DNA of 64,000 nt from JAFGNB01 sp050304135 (GCA_050304135.1 JBNLDC010000009.1:1-64000), one strand, 5' to 3'. Shown: positions 51,796 to 61,091, numbered from the stretch's first letter. Made by a program: numbers and translations. Notes: a model not told the origin generated them from the sequence alone.

Positions 51796-53097
51796 TCAGT
51801 AAGAAGAAATATTTGAAATAATTGTATTAATATCCTTCAAAACTGAAAAATCTGATTCCTTTAATTTTTCAATAGTTTTTATTGCATGAATAACGGTACT
51901 GTGATCTCTACCACCGAAATTTAAACCAATTGTTTTTAAAGAAAAATCAGTAACCTGCTTTGAAATATACATAGCAATATGGCGACAATGAGCTACTTCT
52001 TTCATTCTGTTTTTTTCACGAATATTATTAACAGGCACTTTATAGTATTCTGAAACCTTTTCGATTATCTTATCTATAGATATTTTGCCAATTTCTTTTT
52101 TAGAAGTATCCTTGAGAATACTTTTTACGAGATCAAGAGAAATATCAGATTTTGTAATTGAGGCAAAAGCGAGTAGCCGAATTATAACGCCTTCAAGTTC
52201 CCGGATGTTTGATGAAACATTTTCAGCAATAAAGTAAAGAATTTCCTGAGATATACTAAGATTGTCCTCTTCTGACTTCTTTTTTAAAATTGCTACACGC
52301 GTTTCAAGATCGGGGGGCTGAATATCAACACAAAGGCCCCACTGAAATCTTGAAATCAAACGATCATGAAGACCTTTCAAGGAGGAAGGAGGAAGATCAG
52401 ATGTTAAAACAATTTGTTTTCCTTCCTGGTAAAGGGTATTGAAGATATAAAAAAACTCTTCCTGAGTACTCTCTTTCCCTGCAAAAAACTGAATATCATC
52501 CATAAGTAAAAGATCAGATGAACGGAAACGGGAAGTGAAATTCTTTGTATTATTATTTTTTATAGCATCAATAAAATTTAGGCAAAATTCCTCGGAAGTA
52601 ATGTACGTTACTTTCAAATCAGGAAGATGTGAGAGGACAAAATTTCCAATGGATTGTAGTAAATGCGTTTTTCCTAAGCCGACACCACCATAAATAAGAA
52701 GAGGATTAAAACGAGTTTTACCGGGAGATTCAGAGACAGCCATTGCAGCGCTTCGAGCAAACTGATTTCCGGAACCTACAACAAAAGAATTAAGGGTAAA
52801 ACGTTTATTCAAATTTGGAAAAGAGGAAGTAAAAGAAGGAGAAGAAGAAACTGGACTTGATGAAGTAATAATTACATCTTTCAAAGAGAATCCAAGGTCC
52901 TTAGAAATAGATAAAATAAGAGATTTGAAATTTTTAGATACGAAATCTGCAATAAAATGGTTTGGGCAATGAAGAGTGAGAAGAGAGTAATCTGGAGATA
53001 ATTTTGATGAAAGAGGGCGGAAAAATGAATCAAACGTATGTGAATCAATTGAAGAGGATAATCTATTGAGTATATTCTGCCAAAGAGAAGTGTGCAT
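51796..53097 (-). CDS. dnaA: Chromosomal replication initiator DnaA
   Basis: 433 residues. Domain I (LWQNILNRLSSSIDSHTFDSFF) is followed by a short Ser/Pro-rich domain II, the AAA+ core with Walker A GGVGLGKTHLL (about 138), Walker B LLLMDDIQF, sensor SRFQWGL, and the domain IV signature NFGGRDHSTVIHA that binds DnaA boxes. The N-terminal third is strikingly rich in S, F, L and I, with AGA/AGG-poor, pyrimidine-rich codons, because the plus strand opposite is purine-rich. No good ribosome binding site precedes the ATG. Divergent from rpmH. Confidence 0.96.
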   Translation of the reverse strand: MHTSLWQNILNRLSSSIDSHTFDSFFRPLSSKLSPDYSLLTLHCPNHFIADFVSKNFKSLILSISKDLGFSLKDVIITSSSPVSSSPSFTSSFPNLNKRFTLNSFVVGSGNQFARSAAMAVSESPGKTRFNPLLIYGGVGLGKTHLLQSIGNFVLSHLPDLKVTYITSEEFCLNFIDAIKNNNTKNFTSRFRSSDLLLMDDIQFFAGKESTQEEFFYIFNTLYQEGKQIVLTSDLPPSSLKGLHDRLISRFQWGLCVDIQPPDLETRVAILKKKSEEDNLSISQEILYFIAENVSSNIRELEGVIIRLLAFASITKSDISLDLVKSILKDTSKKEIGKISIDKIIEKVSEYYKVPVNNIREKNRMKEVAHCRHIAMYISKQVTDFSLKTIGLNFGGRDHSTVIHAIKTIEKLKESDFSVLKDINTIISNISSY

Positions 53098-53199
53098 ATA
53101 CTTAAAATAAAAAAACGGCCGATGAAAAAGAAATAAAAAAAAATTTGACTTAATATTGAATAAAAAACCATTTTTTATAGATTATATAAAGGAGAAACA

Positions 53200-53346
53200 A
53201 TGAAAAGAACATTTCAACCATCAAAACGAAAAAGACTGAATAAACACGGATTCAGGAAAAGAATGCTTACAAAGAACGGAAGAAAAGTATTGAAAAACAG
53301 AAGAGCTAAAGGAAGAAAAAGGCTCACTGTTAACGCTTCCCGCTAG
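53200..53346 (+). CDS. rpmH: Ribosomal protein bL34
   Basis: A 48-codon gene with GGAG five bases before the ATG. It starts MKRTFQPSKRKRLNKHGF and continues with RKRMLTKNGRKVLKNRRAKG, the standard bL34 sequence. Large-subunit protein bound to 23S rRNA. First gene of the plus-strand operon; the roughly 100 bases upstream hold the divergent dnaA/rpmH promoters (TTGACT at 53145 is a possible -35, TATAGAT near 53176 a possible -10, but spacing is long). Confidence 0.97.
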   Translation: MKRTFQPSKRKRLNKHGFRKRMLTKNGRKVLKNRRAKGRKRLTVNASR

Positions 53347-53397
53347 CAATCCTCTACCTCAAATTTGTCGAAGACAAAGATGAGGCTACTTCCAAAC

Positions 53398-53736
53398 ATG
53401 TCTTTTAAAAAAAAAGACACCATTAAAAAAAAGAACGAAATAAGAAATGTCATATATAGTGGCGACAAAATAAAAAGTCACTATATTGACATTTTTTATA
53501 TGGGAAATAAAAAGAAAAGAATGGGTGTGTTAAGCGGCAGAACAAAAAATGCAGTTGAAAGAAACAAAATAAAAAGAAGAATTAAAGAAATATATAGAAA
53601 TACGAAAATAATTGAAAAAGTCGACATACTAATAAAAGTAAAAAAAAATATTATTAAAAATAGATATGCAACTGTTAAAAAAGAAATTGAAGAAAGTCTT
53701 TATAAGATAGAAAGAAAGAGAGAAAAAAGTGAATAA
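53398..53736 (+). CDS. rnpA: Ribonuclease P protein component
   Basis: Binds the RNase P RNA for 5' processing of tRNA precursors. The ATG at 53398 gives MSFKKKDTIKKKNEI, aligning with the usual RnpA start; upstream in-frame starts at 53365 (TTG) and 53380 (ATG) are possible. The signature is NAVERNKIKRRIKEIYR. 112 residues, exceptionally Lys/Ile-rich (IIEKVDILIKVKKNIIKN), in line with the local purine-rich tract. It overlaps yidC by eight bases. There is no yidD gene between, unlike many bacteria. Confidence 0.9.
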   Translation: MSFKKKDTIKKKNEIRNVIYSGDKIKSHYIDIFYMGNKKKRMGVLSGRTKNAVERNKIKRRIKEIYRNTKIIEKVDILIKVKKNIIKNRYATVKKEIEESLYKIERKREKSE

Positions 53737-55456
53737 AAATACTATTATGGCATTTGTAATCATTTTGGGAACAATGCTGGTTTTTACCAGTCCGACTTAT
53801 CAAAAATTTTATACAGAAAAAATACTGAAAAAAGAATATAAGCCGAATAAAAAAGAGATTAGAGAAGTAGTACAGAAAGATAAAGAGCAACAATCAGAAA
53901 AACAGCAAGTAGTTATAAAAGAAGATATAGTAGTAAAAGATTCTATAGTAGAGAGTCAAGATACCGTTACTGAAGAATATGATACTATATGGATGGAAAA
54001 TAATAAAATACGGGTAGGAATATCAGAAGAGGGTGCAGTAATTACCAATATTGTGATGAAAGAGTATAAAGAAACAGGAAAGAATAATATAGGGAAAATT
54101 GAGTTATTAGAGGAGAATGATGGAGGGGGATCACAGCTTATAATTGGAAATAAAAGATATGATAAAAAGAAATTTAACTATACAGGAACTAAAAAAAACG
54201 TTTATGCCGATAAAGAAAGAAAAAAACTTACCTTTGAGCATAAAAATGAAAACGGCGAAAAAGTTGCAAAAAGTTACTTGATTGATCCGGATGGATACAA
54301 AATAGAGGTGAAAATTGAAAAAGAACAACTTTCGGGAGAAAGAATAGGGTTCGGATGGTTTTGTGGAATAAAGGAGAGTGAAAAACAGCAACAAAAAAAT
54401 ATGTACAATAAAAAGGCAGTACACTATTTCAATAGTGAATCAGTAGAACATTTGGTAATGAAAAAGGAAGCAAAAGAAGAACCGTCTGGACGGTATAAAT
54501 GGTTGGGGATTACCTCCAAATATTTCTTTATCGCCATAAATCAGGAAAAAAATGATGATGCAGATTTGAAAATAGAATCATTTATAGAAGAAAAAGATAA
54601 TAAAAAGAAGCAATATAATTATAAGCTCGAGATGAGTAAAATTGCTGATAGTAACGAAGAAACATTTTTCATATATGCCGGTCCAACAAAAAGAGATGAA
54701 TTAAAGAAATTTAATTTAAAATATGAAAAAGTAATGTTTCCGGTTATGAGCTGGGGAAAAATATTCTTCTGGTCTGAAAAATGGTTTCCCTGGCTTGCTG
54801 AAATTGTATTAACACTTCTTATTGGAATTCAGAAAATCTTCAAAGACTGGGGATTATCAATTCTGATATTAACCATTATAACAAAAATTATAACCTTTCC
54901 AATGACAATGAGTAGTATGAAGTCGATGGAAAAGATGAAAAATATCCAGCCAAAAGTTAATAAAATCCGTACGAAACATAAAAACAACCCGCAAAAAATG
55001 AACGAAGAAATAATGGCATTATATAAAAAAGAAGGGGTAAATCCACTTAATCCCGGATGCTTGCCTATGTTTCTTCAAATGCCGGTTTTCATATCGCTTT
55101 TTGTAGTATTAAGAAAATCAATTGAAATCAGAGGTGCAACTACATCACTTATTCCATGGATATCAGATTTATCTCAGGCAGAAGTACTTTTTTCGTTGGA
55201 TAAAATAGTACCTAACGGAATACCTATGTATGGATCCAATGTTGCTCTACTTCCCATTGTTAATGCAGTATTAACGTTCTTTTCCCAGAAAATGACCATT
55301 AAAGATCCTAATCAAAAAGCGATGATTTATTTCATGCCGATCTTTATGCTGGTTATTTTCAACAGTTTTTCATCTGGGCTGGTTTTGTATTGGACTTTTC
55401 AAAGTGCATTACAATTAATTCAACAATTGCTGATCAACAAAAAAAATAAAGAATAA
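53729..55456 (+). CDS. yidC: Membrane protein insertase YidC
   Basis: 575 residues, long form of Gram-negative type. N-terminal membrane helix (TIMAFVIILGTMLVF), a large periplasmic domain (about 70-340, markedly Lys/Glu-rich), then the conserved core: WGLSILILTIITKIITFPMT, SSMKSMEKMKNIQPK, GCLPMFLQMPVFISLF, LLPIVNAVLTFFSQKM and MPIFMLVIFNSFSSGLVLYW. Inserts inner-membrane proteins alone or with Sec. GTG start overlapping rnpA; mnmE starts on the base after its stop. Confidence 0.95.
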   Translation: MNKNTIMAFVIILGTMLVFTSPTYQKFYTEKILKKEYKPNKKEIREVVQKDKEQQSEKQQVVIKEDIVVKDSIVESQDTVTEEYDTIWMENNKIRVGISEEGAVITNIVMKEYKETGKNNIGKIELLEENDGGGSQLIIGNKRYDKKKFNYTGTKKNVYADKERKKLTFEHKNENGEKVAKSYLIDPDGYKIEVKIEKEQLSGERIGFGWFCGIKESEKQQQKNMYNKKAVHYFNSESVEHLVMKKEAKEEPSGRYKWLGITSKYFFIAINQEKNDDADLKIESFIEEKDNKKKQYNYKLEMSKIADSNEETFFIYAGPTKRDELKKFNLKYEKVMFPVMSWGKIFFWSEKWFPWLAEIVLTLLIGIQKIFKDWGLSILILTIITKIITFPMTMSSMKSMEKMKNIQPKVNKIRTKHKNNPQKMNEEIMALYKKEGVNPLNPGCLPMFLQMPVFISLFVVLRKSIEIRGATTSLIPWISDLSQAEVLFSLDKIVPNGIPMYGSNVALLPIVNAVLTFFSQKMTIKDPNQKAMIYFMPIFMLVIFNSFSSGLVLYWTFQSALQLIQQLLINKKNKE

Positions 55457-56797
55457 ATGAATAAAGATGAAACTATTGTCGCATTAGCAACCCCGAACGG
55501 TGTTGGTGCGTTGGCTATTCTTCGAATATCGGGTAAAAAAGCATATAAAGTTGTTGAAAAATCAATTAAGGAAAAAGAAAAGTTTAAAGGACAGAATGAA
55601 AGAAAAGTAGGACTATTTACCTTTATAAAAAGTAAAAAAGTAATAGATCAAGTAAGCATAATAAAATATAAAAATCCTAAATCGTATACTGGGGAAGATC
55701 TTGTTGAGATAATTGCACATGGTGGAGTATTTACGGTAAAAAATATTATTAAAGAATTACAAGTTAATGGAGCGAGAATTGCACAACGAGGAGAATTTTC
55801 AAAAAGAGCATTTTTAAATGGAAAAATCGATTTGATTAAAGCTGAATCAATAAAAGGTATTATTGAAAGCAGAACAGAAGAAAAATATGAAAAGGCAATG
55901 TTGTCTTATTTTAATCAGGGGAAAAAGTTAAGAAAGTGGAAAGAAAAAATAGAAAATGAAATTTCATTTATCGAAGCTGAAATAGAATTTGGCGAAGAAG
56001 ATGAAGTGCAATATAGAAACGAAAGAGTAATAAAAGAAATCCAGGAAGAAATCCAGGAAGAAATCGAAAGAGAAAAAGCGATAGAAAAAAGTAATGAAGG
56101 ATTAAAAATTGTGATTGCCGGGCCATCCAATGCAGGAAAGTCTTCATTATTCAATTATTTGCTGGGAACAGATCGAGCTATCGTCAACAAAACTAAAGGA
56201 ACAACAAGAGATATAATCAGCGAAAAAATTCAACTGAATGATAAAGAAATAAAACTGATAGATACTGCAGGTATTCGAGAGACAGAATGCGAAATCGAAA
56301 AAGAAGGAATAAGAAAAACGAAGAACATTTTAAAAGAATGTTCTTTTGTTATTTGGATAACTGATAGTAGTGAAAAGTTAGAGATAAGTGAAAAAACAAC
56401 CATTGAAGAACTTCAAAGAAAAGAAAAAATTATTCTTTTTAATAAATGTGAAAAAAACAAGAATTCTGGAAAAGAAAACTATTACAGGAACGTTAAAGGA
56501 AAGAAAATTACTATAAGTGTCGAGAAAAAAATAAATCTCGATATAGTTATAAAAACGATAGAAAAAGCCATAAAAAACAAGAATGATTCAAGTGAAATAT
56601 TAATCAATGAGCGTCAAATACAGATGGCAGAGCGGTGCAATGAAAATATTAAGAAAGCTATTACAAACTGGAGCCAAAAAGAAATAGCATCGTATTACCT
56701 TAAGCATTCATTGGAAAAATTTGAAGAACTATTTGGTGTAGCTGATAACGAAGAGATAATAAACAAAATTTTTGATGAATTTTGTATTGGCAAATAA
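55457..56797 (+). CDS. mnmE: tRNA modification GTPase MnmE
   Basis: 446 residues. N-terminal folate-binding domain (TIVALATPNGVGALAILRIS), helical domain with the GTPase inserted: G1 GPSNAGKSSL (about 221), G2 GTTRDII, G3 DTAGIRE and the conserved C-terminal FCIGK Cys. The G4 motif reads NKCE instead of NKxD, which may change guanine recognition. With MnmG it makes cmnm5-type modifications at U34. Lys and Glu are extremely frequent. Its ATG follows the yidC stop with no gap, and a parS site follows its own stop immediately. Confidence 0.95.
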   Translation: MNKDETIVALATPNGVGALAILRISGKKAYKVVEKSIKEKEKFKGQNERKVGLFTFIKSKKVIDQVSIIKYKNPKSYTGEDLVEIIAHGGVFTVKNIIKELQVNGARIAQRGEFSKRAFLNGKIDLIKAESIKGIIESRTEEKYEKAMLSYFNQGKKLRKWKEKIENEISFIEAEIEFGEEDEVQYRNERVIKEIQEEIQEEIEREKAIEKSNEGLKIVIAGPSNAGKSSLFNYLLGTDRAIVNKTKGTTRDIISEKIQLNDKEIKLIDTAGIRETECEIEKEGIRKTKNILKECSFVIWITDSSEKLEISEKTTIEELQRKEKIILFNKCEKNKNSGKENYYRNVKGKKITISVEKKINLDIVIKTIEKAIKNKNDSSEILINERQIQMAERCNENIKKAITNWSQKEIASYYLKHSLEKFEELFGVADNEEIINKIFDEFCIGK

Positions 56798-56813
56798 TGT
56801 TTCACGTGAAACA
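56798..56813. promoter_or_regulatory. parS centromere site 1
   Basis: TGTTTCACGTGAAACA, the perfect 16-base palindromic parS consensus bound by ParB. It begins at the base after the mnmE stop and ends five bases before mnmG, so it occupies the region where the mnmG ribosome binding site would be. parA and parB lie 2.6 kb downstream. Confidence 0.95.
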
Positions 56814-56818
56814 ATAAA

Positions 56819-58675
56819 ATGAAAACAGATATTATAGTTATTGGTGGTGGACATGCTGGAGTTGAAGCCGCCAATATATCCGCAAAAAAATATCTTTCAG
56901 TTCTTCTTATTACCGGTAACTTGGATCTTATTGGGCAGATGTCGTGCAATCCATCGATTGGAGGCATTTCAAAAGGAAATATCGTCAGAGAAATTGATGC
57001 TTTGGGAGGATTGATGGGAAAAATCATCGATCATACCGGTATACATTACAAAATGCTTAATAGGAGTAAGGGTATTGCCGTATGGGGTAACAGAGCCCAG
57101 GCCGATAAAGAGCTATACAGAAAAAAAGCAAAAGATTTTCTCGAAAATACCGAAAATATTTCACTATTACAAGGTTTTGCAAAAAAAGTGATCGTGAAGA
57201 AAAGTTGTGTACAAGGGGTAGAACTTGATTCTGGTGAGGTGATTGAATGCAAAGCGGTAATTTTAGCAATGGGAACATTCCTCAATGGAAAAATTCATAT
57301 AGGTTTGCATTCCTTTGAAGCAGGTAGAATTGGAGAACCGCCATCAAAGGATCTAACTGAAGATCTGATAAAAAATGGAATTAAATATGGAAGATTAAAA
57401 ACAGGAACGTCCCCAAGGATTGATGGAAGAACAATAGATTTTAAAAGGTTTAAAGAGCAAAAGGGTGATGATCATCCGTGGCCATTTTCATTTTCTACAG
57501 AGACAGAATTAAAAAATAGTGTAAAATGTTTTACGGGAAAAACAGAACATGCGACACATGAAATTATCTTAAAAAATCTAAAAAGATCACCATTGTATAC
57601 CGGAAAAATAAGTAGTATAGGACCCCGGTACTGCCCATCAATTGAAGATAAGATAGTGCGGTTTGGAGAAAGAGAAGGACATACATTATTTTTAGAACCG
57701 GAAAGCTCTGACTATAAAGAAATTTATATAAATGGCATATCAACTTCTCTTCCATTTGATGTTCAAATAGAAATTGTTAACAGTATACCAGGTCTGGAAA
57801 ATGCAAAAATACTGAGACCCGGATATGGAATAGAATATGATTATTTCCCTCCGAACCAATTGAAAAACACGCTTGAATCAAAGAAAATAAAGAATCTTTT
57901 TTTTGCTGGACAAATAAATGGGACATCAGGATATGAAGAAGCCGGAGCCCAAGGAATTATAGCAGGAATAAATGCTACACAAAATATTCGTGGTGAAAAA
58001 AATTTGATTCTTGGTAGAGAAACATCGTACACTGGTGTTCTGATTGATGATCTTATAGTAAAGGGAACAGAAGAACCGTACAGAATGTTCACCTCTAGAG
58101 CGGAATACCGATTATTACTTCGTCAGGATAACGCAGATGAGAGATTAATGCCGATAGCATATTCGATGGGATTTCTGGAAAAGGAAGTGTTTGAAAAAAG
58201 AAAAGAAAGATGGGATAAAAAAACCGAGGAAATAAAGAGATTAAAAGAAACAAAAGTTTTTACCTATAAAGGTAACGAAAAAACTGGTAGCAATTTATAT
58301 ACACTTCTTAAAAGACCCGAATATTCACTGAAAAAAATAGAAGAAGATTTTCAGTACAAGATACAAGATGACGAGATGTTTAAAACTTCAATTGAGGCGG
58401 ATATAAAGTATAAGGGTTTTGAGAACAAAGAAAATGAAAAAATAAAAGCTATTAAAAGGATGTATGGAATAGTAATCCCAAGAAATATTAATTATAAGAA
58501 AATTGATGGTATTTTATTAGAATCACGGAAAAAGCTGGAAAAAAGCAAACCTGAAACAATAGGGCAGGCAACAAGAATACCTGGTATAACACCTTCAGAT
58601 ATTACTGCATTGGCAATTTATATATCCACTCATCAAAAAAGTGTTTCACGTGAAACAAAGGGAAGTAATCAATGA
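56819..58675 (+). CDS. mnmG: tRNA uridine-5-carboxymethylaminomethyl modification enzyme MnmG
   Basis: 618 residues. FAD site IIVIGGGHAGVEAA, NPSIGGISKGNIVREIDALGG (quoted in part), catalytic Cys region GPRYCPSIEDK, GYEEAGAQGIIAG and TSRAEYRLLLRQDNAD. Partner of MnmE in wobble-uridine modification. The start has no room for a normal ribosome binding site because a parS palindrome ends five bases upstream. Its last codons contain the second parS, encoding SVSRETK. It overlaps rsmG by four bases. Confidence 0.96.
   Translation: MKTDIIVIGGGHAGVEAANISAKKYLSVLLITGNLDLIGQMSCNPSIGGISKGNIVREIDALGGLMGKIIDHTGIHYKMLNRSKGIAVWGNRAQADKELYRKKAKDFLENTENISLLQGFAKKVIVKKSCVQGVELDSGEVIECKAVILAMGTFLNGKIHIGLHSFEAGRIGEPPSKDLTEDLIKNGIKYGRLKTGTSPRIDGRTIDFKRFKEQKGDDHPWPFSFSTETELKNSVKCFTGKTEHATHEIILKNLKRSPLYTGKISSIGPRYCPSIEDKIVRFGEREGHTLFLEPESSDYKEIYINGISTSLPFDVQIEIVNSIPGLENAKILRPGYGIEYDYFPPNQLKNTLESKKIKNLFFAGQINGTSGYEEAGAQGIIAGINATQNIRGEKNLILGRETSYTGVLIDDLIVKGTEEPYRMFTSRAEYRLLLRQDNADERLMPIAYSMGFLEKEVFEKRKERWDKKTEEIKRLKETKVFTYKGNEKTGSNLYTLLKRPEYSLKKIEEDFQYKIQDDEMFKTSIEADIKYKGFENKENEKIKAIKRMYGIVIPRNINYKKIDGILLESRKKLEKSKPETIGQATRIPGITPSDITALAIYISTHQKSVSRETKGSNQ
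58642..58657. promoter_or_regulatory. parS centromere site 2, inside the mnmG reading frame
   Basis: A second perfect TGTTTCACGTGAAACA, 18 bases before the mnmG stop codon ends, read as part of codons for SVSRETK. Distance between the two sites is 1.84 kb. Confidence 0.95.
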
Positions 58676-59352
58676 ACAAGCAATTACGATCCTTTTTATC
58701 AAGAGCAAAAGCTGCCTACGAATTAAAAGAGCTTGAAAGACTGGGCTTAACTCCTGATCTGGATCAGAGAGAGCTGATTCTGATATATTCATGTCTGCTG
58801 TTTAAGTGGAATGATGTTGCAGGTCTGATTTCTAAAAATGATGAGGATGTTTTTTTCTTGCGTCATTTTTGTGATTCCTTACAGCCTTTGTTGCTGTTTG
58901 GATTTAAAAAGAATGCACGAATCCTTGATATTGGTGCCGGTGGTGGTTTTCCATCAATCCCTATAAGAGTTTTTCGTCCGGATCTGACCTTTGTTTTAGC
59001 TGAATCAAATAGAAAAAAAGCATCTTTTCTGTCAGAAGTTAAAAAGGAACTTAATTTTGATAATCTTGAAATTCACAATGGTCGTGTAGAAAAAATGGAA
59101 GTACCGGAAATAGGATATGATTATATCATAAGTCGTGGGGTTGGATCACTACAGAAATTTTCTCAACTGGCTAAACCGTACCTTACCAATGATGGTCATA
59201 TGTACACCTTCAAGACTAAGCAATTTGTTTCCGAGCTTGATTTTATAACTACAAATAAGGAAAAAGATGGCATAAAAATCAGTGAAATTGCTGAGTATGA
59301 TTTAGGAAACCAAATATCTGGATTAAATCTTGTTTCTCTAGAATTAATGTAA
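58672..59352 (+). CDS. rsmG: 16S rRNA m7G527 methyltransferase RsmG
   Basis: 226 residues. SAM motif ILDIGAGGGFPSIPIRV (about 83-99), preceded by FLRHFCDSLQPL (the usual RHxxDSL) and followed by VEKMEV, YDYIISRGVGSL. Methylates G527 of 16S rRNA. Starts in the ATGA overlap with mnmG. Codon and base use change abruptly from the Lys/Glu-rich genes upstream to ordinary, T-rich usage here. Confidence 0.94.
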   Translation: MNKQLRSFLSRAKAAYELKELERLGLTPDLDQRELILIYSCLLFKWNDVAGLISKNDEDVFFLRHFCDSLQPLLLFGFKKNARILDIGAGGGFPSIPIRVFRPDLTFVLAESNRKKASFLSEVKKELNFDNLEIHNGRVEKMEVPEIGYDYIISRGVGSLQKFSQLAKPYLTNDGHMYTFKTKQFVSELDFITTNKEKDGIKISEIAEYDLGNQISGLNLVSLELM

Positions 59353-59446
59353 TTTATTATTGTGTTACCTATTGATTCTATACTTGTTATAGGTTTATTA
59401 TCCAAGTAGTAACAACCTGTTGATAAGTTGTTGAAAAGGGATTTTT

Positions 59447-60229
59447 GTGGCTAAAATTATCGCTGTATGCAATCAAAAAGGTGGAGTAGGAAAAACTACA
59501 ACATCAATAAATTTATCGGCATGTTTGTCTGCCGCCGAAAAAAAAACGCTTATTGTCGATATGGATCCACAATCAAACGCCACAACAGGTCTTGGCATAG
59601 ATAAAAATGATTTGGAGGTATCGATATATGATGTTATCACCAACAAATCACATAATTCAAAACAGGTAGTTATCACCGATATTATTCATTCATTTGAAGA
59701 AATTAATTATCTGGATATTGCACCATCGTCACCTGAATTGGCTGGTGCTGAAATTGAACTGGTCAATACTTTCGCCCGGGAAAAATGTCTCGATTCAATT
59801 CTGTCTTCAGTAAGAGACCGTTATGATTACATTATTATAGATTCTCCACCCTCACTTGGGCTTCTGACCGTAAATGTACTGACAGCCGCAGATTCGGTAC
59901 TCATTCCAATTCAATGTGAATATTATGCACTTGAAGGACTTGCTGAGCTGCTTAATACTGTTCACTTGGTGCAAAAAAATCTCAATTCAAAATTGATAAT
60001 TGAGGGTGCACTTTTAACGATGTATGATGGAAGGCTCAACCTTTCCAAACAAGTGGCCGAAGATGTCCGCACCTGTTTTTCCGGTAAGGTTTTTGAGGTA
60101 GTTATTACCCGAAATGTAAAACTCAGTGAAGCGCCATCATTCGGCAAGCCTATTATTTTATATGATATCATTTCTTCAGGCTCTGATAATTATTTGAGTT
60201 TAGCCAAGGAAATTATGCACAATGGATAA
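59447..60229 (+). CDS. parA: Chromosome partitioning ATPase ParA (Soj)
   Basis: 260 residues. Deviant Walker A KGGVGKTTT (about 11-19), Walker A' DMDPQSNAT and Walker B IIDSPPSLG. No N-terminal DNA-binding domain, so chromosomal Soj type. Start GTG at 59447 with GGGA five bases upstream. It overlaps parB by eight bases. Drives separation of origin regions by cycling on nucleoid DNA. Confidence 0.96.
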   Translation: MAKIIAVCNQKGGVGKTTTSINLSACLSAAEKKTLIVDMDPQSNATTGLGIDKNDLEVSIYDVITNKSHNSKQVVITDIIHSFEEINYLDIAPSSPELAGAEIELVNTFAREKCLDSILSSVRDRYDYIIIDSPPSLGLLTVNVLTAADSVLIPIQCEYYALEGLAELLNTVHLVQKNLNSKLIIEGALLTMYDGRLNLSKQVAEDVRTCFSGKVFEVVITRNVKLSEAPSFGKPIILYDIISSGSDNYLSLAKEIMHNG

Positions 60230-61091
60230 AAAAAATTCTCGAAAAGCCTTGGGAAGAGGATTATCAAATCTCATTCCCGCCAAATTTGATGATCCTGACA
60301 CTAATAGTGAAATTCATCAGATTGCTATAGATCGTATTGAGACTAATCCTTTTCAACCACGCCTGGATTTTGATGATGAAGAGATTAAAGGATTGGCTGA
60401 AAGTATTAAGACTCAAGGCTTGCTGCAACCGGTTGTGGTACGAAAAAAAGATACCATTTATCAAATTATTTCAGGTGAACGCCGGTTCCGTGCATTTCAA
60501 TTTTTAAAAAAAGATACCGTTCCTTGTATCGTTAAAAACAGTGTTACCGACAGGGAAATGTTGGAGTTGGCTCTTATAGAGAACGTCCAGCGCGAAGAAC
60601 TTAATGAGATAGAAAAAGCGATTGCATATCAGAAACTTTTATTGGAATATAATTATACTCATGAGCAATTATCCGTTCAGATCGGAAAAAGCAGAACAGC
60701 AATTACAAATACTCTAAGGCTTTTAAATCTGCCTGAAGAAATTCAACTTCTTCTTCGAAAAAATAAATTGTCGATGGGGCATGCGAGAGCGTTACTCTCG
60801 TTTGGTCCGGATGAGCAAAAAGCGTTGGCAAAAAAAATTGTTGAAGAGAATCTTTCAGTAAGAGATATTGAAAATATTGATTCACCCACCCGAAAAGTAA
60901 GAAAAAAAAGTGATTCAAAAGCAAAAAAAGAAGCATTGGATCCGGATACCGCTCAGGTAATCGAAAAGTTGCAATACAAATTTGGAACATCGGTGTTGAT
61001 CAGTGATTTATTAAAAAAGAAGGGTACACTCTCTTTTCAATTTTTTGGACAAGATGATTTATCAAGAATTATTGACTTACTGCTGCAATGA
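60222..61091 (+). CDS. parB: ParB (Spo0J) CTPase and parS-binding protein
   Basis: 289 residues. N-terminal ParA-stimulating stretch (RKALGRGLSNLIP), CTP-binding motifs TQGLLQPVVV, GERRFRA and ENVQRE, helix-turn-helix (LSVQIGKSRTAITNTLRLL), and a C-terminal dimerisation part. Loads at parS and spreads as a clamp. Two cognate parS sites lie upstream. It overlaps the following M23 gene by four bases. Confidence 0.96.
   Translation: MDKKNSRKALGRGLSNLIPAKFDDPDTNSEIHQIAIDRIETNPFQPRLDFDDEEIKGLAESIKTQGLLQPVVVRKKDTIYQIISGERRFRAFQFLKKDTVPCIVKNSVTDREMLELALIENVQREELNEIEKAIAYQKLLLEYNYTHEQLSVQIGKSRTAITNTLRLLNLPEEIQLLLRKNKLSMGHARALLSFGPDEQKALAKKIVEENLSVRDIENIDSPTRKVRKKSDSKAKKEALDPDTAQVIEKLQYKFGTSVLISDLLKKKGTLSFQFFGQDDLSRIIDLLLQ

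Noticed and set aside
53145..53182. rpmH promoter (TTGACT and TATAGAT)
   Set aside because: Spacing of about 25 bases is too long for a standard sigma-70 promoter; mentioned only as a possibility in the rpmH entry.
59418..59426. DnaA box TGTTGATAA upstream of parA
   Set aside because: One mismatch and no cluster of other boxes; chance occurrence in AT-rich DNA is likely.
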